A stretch of DNA of 5,208 nucleotides from JBGAMH01 sp044222045 (GTDB lineage Bacteria; Eisenbacteria; RBG-16-71-46), in contig JBGAOB010000319.1 in the NCBI GenBank assembly GCA_044222045.1, positions 1 through 5,208 on the forward strand, in the 5' to 3' direction. This document shows, piece by piece, positions 1 through 5,208 of the stretch (position 1 is the stretch's first letter; each line of letters opens with the position of its first letter). Below the pieces are notes generated by a model. That model did no database searches and was not told the DNA's origin. It saw only the letters and a list, made by a program, of their open reading frames with translations. The position numbers and the translations under genes are program-made.

Positions 1-1
1 G

Positions 2-1225
2 GTGGGCGACTGGGTGGGCATCGAGGGCGCGCTGTTCCGCACGCGCACCGGCGAGATCACCGTGCGCGCCGACCGGGTCGAGCTGCTCGCGAAGTCGATC
101 CGGCCGCTGCCCGAGAAGTGGCACGGCCTCAAGGACCCCGAGACGCGCTTCCGGCAGCGCTACGCCGACCTGTTCGTGAACCTCGACGTGCGCGAGGTGT
201 TCCGCCGCCGCGCCGCGATCACCTCGCGCATCCGCGCGTTCCTCGACCAGCGCGGCTACCTCGAGGTCGAGACGCCGGTGCTGCAGCCGCTCTACGGCGG
301 CGCGTTCGCGCGGCCGTTCGTGACCCGGCACAACGCGCTCGACATCGACCTGTACCTGCGCATCTCGAACGAGCTGTACCTGAAGCGCCTGATCGTGGGC
401 GGGCTGGACCGCGTGTACGAGTTCTCGCGCGACTTCCGCAACGAGGGCATGGACCGCTCGCACAACCCCGAGTTCACGCTGCTCGAGTACTACCAGGCGT
501 TCGCCGACGTGCACGACATGATGGAGCTGACCGAGGCGCTCGTGACCGGCGCGCTGCAGAGCGCGTGCGGCACGCTGCAGGTGCCCTACGGCGACCGCAC
601 GCTGAACTTCGCGCGGCCGTGGAAGCGCGTGTCCATGCTGGACGCGGTCAGCGAGAAGGTGGGCGAGTCCGTGCACGACCTGGACGAGACGAAGCTGCGC
701 CGGCTGTGCCAGGCGCGCGGTCTGCACGCGCGGCCCGGCACGGGCGCGGGCGGCCTTCTCGACGAGCTGTTCAGCGAGCTCGTGCAGCCCGAGCTGCAGG
801 ACGCCACGTTCCTGGTCGACTTCCCGCTGGAGATCTCGCCGCTCGCCCGGCCGAGCCGCACCACGCCCGGCGTGGTGGAGCGCTTCGAGCTGTTCGCCGC
901 CGGCATGGAGCTGGCGAACGCGTTCAGCGAGCAGAACGACGCGGACGCGCAGCGGGCCGCGTTCGAGTTCCAGATGGCGCAGCGCGACCGCGGCGACGAC
1001 GAGGCGCAGGTGCTCGACGAGGACTACCTGCGCGCGCTGGAGTACGGCATGCCGCCCACCGGCGGCGTGGGCATCGGCATCGACCGGCTGGTGATGCTGG
1101 CCACGAACCAGCGCTCCATCCGCGACGTGATCCTGTTCCCGCAGCTGCGGCCCGAGGAGGGGCGCCCCGCGGCGGACGACGTCGACGAGGAGGAGGCGCC
1201 CGCGGATCCGGCGCCGCACGCTTGA
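2..1225 (+). CDS. lysS: Lysine--tRNA ligase, class II (5' end missing)
   Basis: This cytoplasmic enzyme attaches lysine to tRNA-Lys using ATP. The visible 407 residues begin at the end of the N-terminal OB-fold anticodon-binding domain (GDWVGIEGALFRTRTGE, then the linker RPLPEKWHGLKDPE). The class II catalytic core follows: motif 1 around residues 80-105 (YLEVETPVLQPLYGGAFARP), motif 2 around 137-165 (FRNEGMDRSHNPEFT) and motif 3 around 353-366 (GGVGIGIDRLVM). The lysine-pocket and family signature ERFELF...GMELANAFSE lies near 293-310. Bacterial LysRS is usually about 500 residues, so roughly 90-100 N-terminal residues lie before the window. The GTG at base 2 is an internal codon, not the start. 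After the usual end at LFPQLRP there is an unusual tail of about 23 residues rich in Asp, Glu, Ala and Pro. The stop overlaps the start of the next gene. The family call is very secure. Confidence 0.97.
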   Translation: MGDWVGIEGALFRTRTGEITVRADRVELLAKSIRPLPEKWHGLKDPETRFRQRYADLFVNLDVREVFRRRAAITSRIRAFLDQRGYLEVETPVLQPLYGGAFARPFVTRHNALDIDLYLRISNELYLKRLIVGGLDRVYEFSRDFRNEGMDRSHNPEFTLLEYYQAFADVHDMMELTEALVTGALQSACGTLQVPYGDRTLNFARPWKRVSMLDAVSEKVGESVHDLDETKLRRLCQARGLHARPGTGAGGLLDELFSELVQPELQDATFLVDFPLEISPLARPSRTTPGVVERFELFAAGMELANAFSEQNDADAQRAAFEFQMAQRDRGDDEAQVLDEDYLRALEYGMPPTGGVGIGIDRLVMLATNQRSIRDVILFPQLRPEEGRPAADDVDEEEAPADPAPHA

Positions 1226-2460
1226 ACTTTCCGCTGTGGATCGCGGCGCGCTACCTGCGCTCGCGCAAGTCGAGCGGCTTCATCACGCTGCTCACCGGCA
1301 TCTCGGTGGCGGGCGTGGCGGTGGGCGTGACGGCGCTGCTCACCGTGCTCGCGGTGATGAACGGCTTCGAGGGCGAGATCCAGTCGCGTATCGCCGGCAC
1401 CGACGCGCACGTGGTGCTGCTCGGCGAGACCACGGCGGGCGTGGACGACGCGACCGCGCTCGCGGCGCGCCTGGCGAAGGAGCCCGGCGTGACGGGCGTG
1501 GCGCCGTTCGTGTACGCGAAGGCGATGGCGTTCCGCGAAGGACTGAGCGAGGGCCTCGTCGTGAAGGGCGTGGACCTGGCCGCGGAACGGCAGGTGACCA
1601 CGATCGGGCGCAACGTGCGCCCGGCGTTGGACTCGATCCCCACGCTCACGCCGCAGGGTGAGCCCGGCCTGGTGCTCGGCTCGGAACTGGCGGCCCGCCT
1701 GGGCGCCGCGGTCGGCGACCGCGTGCTGCTCGCCACGCTCGAGACGGACGCCGGCTCGGCGCTCGGCTACCGCACGCGGCTGCGCCAGTTCCGGCTGGTC
1801 GGGCTGTTCACGAGCGGCCTGTACACGTACGACTCGAGCTTCGGCTTCGTGTCCGTGGCCGCCGCGCAGGACTTCTTCCAGCTCGGCGATCACGTGACGG
1901 GGCTCGAGGTGCGGCTCGCCGACATGTTCGACGCTCCGGCCGCCGCACGCCGGCTGCAGGAGGCGGCGGGCGCACCACGACTGCGGACGAACAACTGGAT
2001 GGACCTGAACCGCAACTTGTTCACGTGGATGAAGCTCGAGAAGACGGTGATGTTCCTGATCCTCGCGCTGATCGTGCTCGTGGCGGCGTTCAACATCGTC
2101 TCCACGCTGTTCATGGTGGTGCTCGAGAAGCGCCGCGACATCGGCGTGCTCAAGTCCATGGGCGCCACGTCGGCGCAGGTGCGCGCGATCTTCCTGGTGG
2201 AGGGGCTGCTGATCGGCGTCCTCGGCGTGGGGCTGGGGCTGGTGCTCGGCGGGGGCCTGATCGCCGTTCTCGCCCGCTACCCGTTCATCCGCCTGCCGGG
2301 GGATGTCTACTTCATCGAGAAGCTGCCGGTGCGGCCCGAGGCGGGGGACTTCGTCGCCGTGGTTCTGGCCGCCCTCGCACTGTGTCTGGCCGCCGCGTGG
2401 TACCCGGCCTGGCAGGCCGCCCGGCTCGATCCGGTCGACGCCATCCGCCGGAACTCCTGA
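1222..2460 (+). CDS. lolC: Lipoprotein-releasing ABC transporter permease, LolC/LolE (LolF-like) family
   Basis: This inner-membrane permease, with the LolD ATPase, extracts mature lipoproteins from the inner membrane and passes them to a periplasmic carrier. It has 412 residues, the usual family length. The short cytoplasmic N-terminus (WIAARYLRSRKSSGF) leads into membrane segment 1 at about 20-46, ending VMNGFE, a typical LolC/E junction. A periplasmic MacB-like domain spans about 47-270 and includes GLFTSGLYTYDSS. The FtsX domain has three more helices at about 275-300, 322-352 and 375-396, with the coupling-helix sequence EKRRDIGVLKSMGA at 302-315 and the end PAWQAARLDPVDAIR. I chose the TTG start because it gives the family N-terminus exactly, overlaps the lysS stop by four bases, and no ATG or GTG lies nearby in frame. 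The open frame continues upstream to 118, but that part is a shadow of lysS. Only one permease gene is present, so LolC, LolE or homodimeric LolF naming is uncertain. Confidence 0.93.
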   Translation: MNFPLWIAARYLRSRKSSGFITLLTGISVAGVAVGVTALLTVLAVMNGFEGEIQSRIAGTDAHVVLLGETTAGVDDATALAARLAKEPGVTGVAPFVYAKAMAFREGLSEGLVVKGVDLAAERQVTTIGRNVRPALDSIPTLTPQGEPGLVLGSELAARLGAAVGDRVLLATLETDAGSALGYRTRLRQFRLVGLFTSGLYTYDSSFGFVSVAAAQDFFQLGDHVTGLEVRLADMFDAPAAARRLQEAAGAPRLRTNNWMDLNRNLFTWMKLEKTVMFLILALIVLVAAFNIVSTLFMVVLEKRRDIGVLKSMGATSAQVRAIFLVEGLLIGVLGVGLGLVLGGGLIAVLARYPFIRLPGDVYFIEKLPVRPEAGDFVAVVLAALALCLAAAWYPAWQAARLDPVDAIRRNS

Positions 2461-2463
2461 GGG
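2459..2463 (+). promoter_or_regulatory. Possible ribosome binding site for the GTG start of lolD
   Basis: GAGGG overlaps the permease stop codon and ends five bases before GTG 2469. It competes with GAGG at 2508-2511, which would serve ATG 2520 with eight-base spacing. The sequence alone does not decide between them. Confidence 0.4.
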
Positions 2464-2468
2464 ACTTC

Positions 2469-3191
<723 letters not shown>

Positions 3192-3193
3192 GC

Positions 3194-3200
3194 GGAAAGG
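3194..3200 (+). promoter_or_regulatory. Ribosome binding site of mcsA
   Basis: GGAAAGG sits five bases before ATG 3206, in the 14-base gap after lolD. It is an imperfect Shine-Dalgarno match, but the only purine-rich element there, and it fits the chosen start. Confidence 0.55.
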
Positions 3201-3205
3201 CGCGC

Positions 3206-3742
3206 ATGCTCTGCCAGATCTGCGGCAAGAATCCGGCGACGGTGCACTTCACGGAGATCCACGACAATCAGATGTCGGAGGTCCACGTGTGCCAGGGGTG
3301 TGCCCAGGAGAAGGGCATCCACGCCGACGCCAGCCAGCACAAGTTCGACATCGCCGACCTGCTCGCGGGCATGGTGGACACCATGACGCAGAGCGAGGAC
3401 GAGCGCGTCGGGCACGTGCAGTGCCCGCGGTGCGGCCTCATGTACTCCCAGTTCAAGGAGACGGGCCGACTCGGCTGCGCCGAGTGCTACGGCGCGTTCC
3501 AGTTCCAGCTGCGCGTGCTGCTGCGCCGCATTCACGGCGACACGCACCACCGCGGCAAGAGCCCGATGCGCGCGGCCGACCAGTCGGCGTCGCGCCCGCG
3601 CCAGATCCAGCGCCTTCACGACGAACTGCGGCGAGCGGTCGAGCGCGAGGACTTCGAGAAGGCGGCGGGGCTGCGCGACGAGATCCGGCGCATGGAGGCC
3701 GAGATGCAGGCCGAGCGCGCCGCGGCGGAGGGCCGGTCGTGA
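3206..3742 (+). CDS. mcsA: McsA, zinc-finger/UVR-motif activator of the protein arginine kinase
   Basis: McsA is the cytoplasmic adaptor that stimulates the arginine kinase McsB, encoded immediately downstream. The 178-residue protein has four CxxC pairs (C3/C6, C29/C32, C73/C76, C91/C94), as expected for two zinc-binding modules in this family. Examples are LCQICGKNPATVHFTEI at the start and CPRCGLMYSQFKETGRLGC in the middle. A charged linker at about 110-132 precedes a C-terminal UVR (UvrB/UvrC-type) helix pair at about 133-168 (LRRAVEREDFEKAAGLRDEI). The ATG start has GGAAAGG at 3194-3200, five bases upstream, and lies 14 bases after lolD. The end overlaps mcsB by four bases, implying translational coupling and matched stoichiometry. 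An isolated UVR/CxxC protein could have another role, but the mcsB and clpC neighbours make McsA secure. Confidence 0.93.
   Translation: MLCQICGKNPATVHFTEIHDNQMSEVHVCQGCAQEKGIHADASQHKFDIADLLAGMVDTMTQSEDERVGHVQCPRCGLMYSQFKETGRLGCAECYGAFQFQLRVLLRRIHGDTHHRGKSPMRAADQSASRPRQIQRLHDELRRAVEREDFEKAAGLRDEIRRMEAEMQAERAAAEGRS
3727..3732 (+). promoter_or_regulatory. Ribosome binding site of mcsB, inside mcsA
   Basis: GGAGGG lies six bases before the GTG at 3739, within the last codons of mcsA. It is the strongest Shine-Dalgarno match at any start in the window. It supports GTG 3739 as the mcsB start over the much longer open frame that runs back to 3106. Confidence 0.75.
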
Positions 3743-4836
3743 GCGGCGCCCTGCACAGCTTCGAGGACCTGTTCGGCCGCACGAGTCCGTGGCTGCTGGG
3801 CGAGGGGCCGAACGCCGAGATGGTGCTGTCCACGCGCATCCGGCTCGCGCGCAACCTGCGCGACGTGCCGTTCACGCACCGCGCGCGCGAGGAGCAGCTC
3901 CAGGGCGTGCTCGCGAGCGTCGGTGCCGCCGCGCAGGCCACGTCGGCGTTCTCGAACGCGCTCACGCTGCGCATGGCGGAGTGTTCGCCGGTGCAGCGCC
4001 AGGTGCTGGTCGAGCGCCACCTGGTCAGTCACGAACTCGGCGACGGGGCGCGCCCGCGCGGCGTGCTCGTGGCGCCGGACGACCGCCTGTCGCTGATGGT
4101 GAACGAGGAAGACCACCTGCGCCTGCAGGCGCTGACGCCCGGCTTCCAGCTGAACGAGGCCTGGGCGCTCGCGGACTCGGCCGACGACGAGCTGAGCCTG
4201 GGGCTCGACTTCGCGTTCCACGAGGAGCTGGGCTACCTCACGAGCTGCCCGACGAACGCCGGCACGGGCCTGCGCGCGTCGGTGCTGATCCACCTGCCGG
4301 CGCTCGTGCTGCTGGAGGAGATCCAGCGGGTGCTCAAGAGCATCATGCAGGTGGGCCTCAACGTGCGCGGTCTGTACGGCGAGCACAGCGAGGTGATGGG
4401 CAACCTGTTCCAGATCTCCAACCAGACGACGCTCGGCCGGAGCGAGCGCGACTCGCTCGAGAGCCTGGAACGCGTGACGCGGCAGATCATCGAGACGGAA
4501 GAGCGGGCCCGCGAGCGCATGCTGCGCGACGCCCGCGTGCAGATCGAAGACAAGGTGTGGCGCGCCTACGGCACGCTGCGCTATTGCCGGTCCATCCAGA
4601 CGCGCGAAGTGATCAACCTCTGCTCGGCGGTGCGCCTCGGCGTGGCGCTGGGTCTGTCGGGGTTGCCGCCGCTGCGCGTGCTGAACGAGTTGCTGGTGCT
4701 GACGCAGCCTGCGCATCTCCAGTCCCGTGCGGGCGAGGAGCTGGCGCCGGCCGATCGCAACATCCACCGCGCCCGGTTCGTGCGCGAGCGGCTCGCCGCC
4801 GCCGAGCACGGAGCCGTCCCGGGAGCGGGGGGCTGA
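3739..4836 (+). CDS. mcsB: Protein arginine kinase McsB
   Basis: McsB transfers phosphate from ATP to arginine side chains of damaged or regulatory proteins, marking them for ClpC-ClpP. The 365 residues match the family length (about 350-360) and have the guanidino-kinase fold. The nucleotide-binding STRIRLARN is at 31-39, NEEDH at 122-126 supplies active-site acidic residues, and the catalytic cysteine is C170 in CPTNAGTGLRAS. The loop GEHSEVMGNLFQISNQ at 214-229 includes E215, which corresponds to an active-site Glu of Bacillus-type enzymes. The C-terminal domain holds EDKVWRAYG at 270-278 and, at 340-345, RNIHRA. The last aligns with the phosphoarginine-sensing motif RDxxRA, with Asn in place of Asp. 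The GTG start overlaps the mcsA stop (GTGA) and has GGAGGG at 3727-3732 with six-base spacing. The cysteine and lack of a typical creatine-kinase N-domain separate it from metabolite kinases. Confidence 0.96.
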   Translation: MSGALHSFEDLFGRTSPWLLGEGPNAEMVLSTRIRLARNLRDVPFTHRAREEQLQGVLASVGAAAQATSAFSNALTLRMAECSPVQRQVLVERHLVSHELGDGARPRGVLVAPDDRLSLMVNEEDHLRLQALTPGFQLNEAWALADSADDELSLGLDFAFHEELGYLTSCPTNAGTGLRASVLIHLPALVLLEEIQRVLKSIMQVGLNVRGLYGEHSEVMGNLFQISNQTTLGRSERDSLESLERVTRQIIETEERARERMLRDARVQIEDKVWRAYGTLRYCRSIQTREVINLCSAVRLGVALGLSGLPPLRVLNELLVLTQPAHLQSRAGEELAPADRNIHRARFVRERLAAAEHGAVPGAGG

Positions 4837-4851
4837 CCGGCAGGACGCCGG
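4837..4851 (+). other. Small inverted repeat in the mcsB-clpC gap
   Basis: CCGGC at 4837-4841 and GCCGG at 4847-4851 can form a five-pair GC stem with a five-base loop directly after the mcsB stop. No T-run follows, so it is not an intrinsic terminator. In DNA this GC-rich such a short stem may be chance. Confidence 0.35.
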
Positions 4852-4856
4852 ACGAC

Positions 4857-4864
4857 AGGAAGGA
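4857..4864 (+). promoter_or_regulatory. Ribosome binding site of clpC
   Basis: AGGAAGGA ends ten bases before ATG 4875 in the short mcsB-clpC gap. A second purine-rich stretch, AGGGAG at 4866-4871, is only three bases from the start and is less well spaced. Confidence 0.6.
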
Positions 4865-4874
4865 CAGGGAGCCC

Positions 4875-5208
4875 ATGCACGACAAATTCACCGAACGCGT
4901 CCGGAAGGTCATCTACCTCGCTCGCGAGGAGGCGGCCCGCCTGCAGCACGACTACATCGGCACCGAGCACCTGCTGCTGGGGGTGATCCGCGAGGGCGAA
5001 GGCATCGCGGCCACGGTGCTGAACAACCTCGGCCTCGACCTCGACCGCATCCGGCAGGAGGTCGAGAACATGGTGAGCGCTTCGGGCGGCACCATGACGA
5101 TCGGCGAGATCCCGTTCACGCCGCGCGCGAAGCGCGTGCTCGAACTGGCCGTCGAGGAAGCGCGTTCGCTGGGCCACAACTACGTGGGCACCGAGCACCT
5201 GCTGCTCG
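4875..5208 (+). CDS. clpC: ATP-dependent Clp protease ATP-binding subunit ClpC, N-terminal domain only (3' end outside window)
   Basis: ClpC is a cytoplasmic AAA+ unfoldase that delivers substrates to ClpP; in Bacillus its N-domain reads phosphoarginine marks made by McsB. Only 111 codons are visible. They cover most of the Clp_N double repeat: repeat 1 starts at FTERVRKVIYLAREEA and contains GTEHLLLGVIREGEGIAA (29-46), and repeat 2 starts at FTPRAKRVLELAVEEAR (81-97) and reaches GTEHLLL (105-111) at the window edge. E31 and E107 align with the two phosphoarginine-contacting glutamates of Bacillus ClpC (E32, E106). The AAA modules, which would separate ClpC from ClpA, ClpB or a free Clp_N protein, are not in the window. 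ClpC is inferred from the closely matching N-domain and the mcsA-mcsB context. The ATG has AGGAAGGA at 4857-4864, ten bases upstream, and lies 38 bases after mcsB. Confidence 0.92.
   Translation, partial: MHDKFTERVRKVIYLAREEAARLQHDYIGTEHLLLGVIREGEGIAATVLNNLGLDLDRIRQEVENMVSASGGTMTIGEIPFTPRAKRVLELAVEEARSLGHNYVGTEHLLL
4959..5206 (+). repeat. 20-base direct repeat pair in clpC (4959-4978 and 5187-5206)
   Basis: GGCACCGAGCACCTGCTGCT occurs identically at both positions, 228 bases (76 codons) apart. Each copy encodes the GTEHLLL motif of one half of the Clp_N double repeat. It reflects the ancient internal duplication of the domain plus shared codon choice, not a mobile or regulatory repeat. Confidence 0.85.

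Noticed and set aside
2..4. GTG at base 2 as the real start of lysS
   Set aside because: It falls inside the conserved OB-fold region; about 90-100 family residues should precede it outside the window.
118..1221. Upstream part of the 780-codon plus-strand frame that ends with the permease
   Set aside because: This region is lysS in another frame and translates to Arg/Ala/Pro-rich low-complexity sequence. The permease proper begins at TTG 1222, so this is not a fusion protein.
4837..4851. Intrinsic terminator between mcsB and clpC
   Set aside because: The stem is only five pairs and is not followed by a T-run; gene order and function also favour co-transcription.

Overview
The window is one tightly packed, plus-strand gene cluster with six genes: lysS (5' truncated), lolC/E-type permease, lolD, mcsA, mcsB and clpC (3' truncated). 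There are no tRNA or rRNA genes, mobile elements, CRISPR arrays or minus-strand genes that I can support. Base composition is very GC-rich (roughly 70% by eye), with strong G/C preference at third codon positions. A lipoprotein-export (Lol) transporter implies a diderm (outer-membrane) bacterium. Together with McsA-McsB-ClpC and very high GC, this suggests a group such as Gemmatimonadota, Candidatus Eisenbacteria or a related FCB-like or delta-proteobacterial lineage. That placement is inference and cannot be settled from this window.

Layout: 2-1225 encodes most of a class II lysyl-tRNA synthetase. Its stop codon overlaps a TTG start (TTGA) for a 412-residue FtsX/MacB-type permease (1222-2460). 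The partner ATPase lolD follows (2469-3191, or from ATG 2520). After 14 bases comes mcsA (3206-3742), which overlaps mcsB (3739-4836) by GTGA. After a 38-base gap comes clpC (4875 to the window end), cut within the second half of its N-terminal domain. Two stop/start overlaps and short gaps, with no visible terminator, point to a single transcription unit or a few nested ones.

Function: the first half joins translation (Lys-tRNA charging) to envelope biogenesis (release of lipoproteins from the inner membrane). The second half is the arginine-phosphorylation protein quality-control route known from Firmicutes: McsA activates McsB, McsB phosphorylates arginines on damaged proteins, and the ClpC N-domain recognises phosphoarginine and feeds ClpP. 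The repressor CtsR, which heads this operon in Bacillus, is not in the window.

The most notable points are the CtsR-free mcsA-mcsB-clpC cassette downstream of lol genes in a diderm, an Asp-to-Asn change in the McsB phosphoarginine-sensing motif (RNxxRA instead of RDxxRA), and retention of both phosphoarginine-binding glutamates in ClpC. I see no clearly undescribed system; the families are all known.
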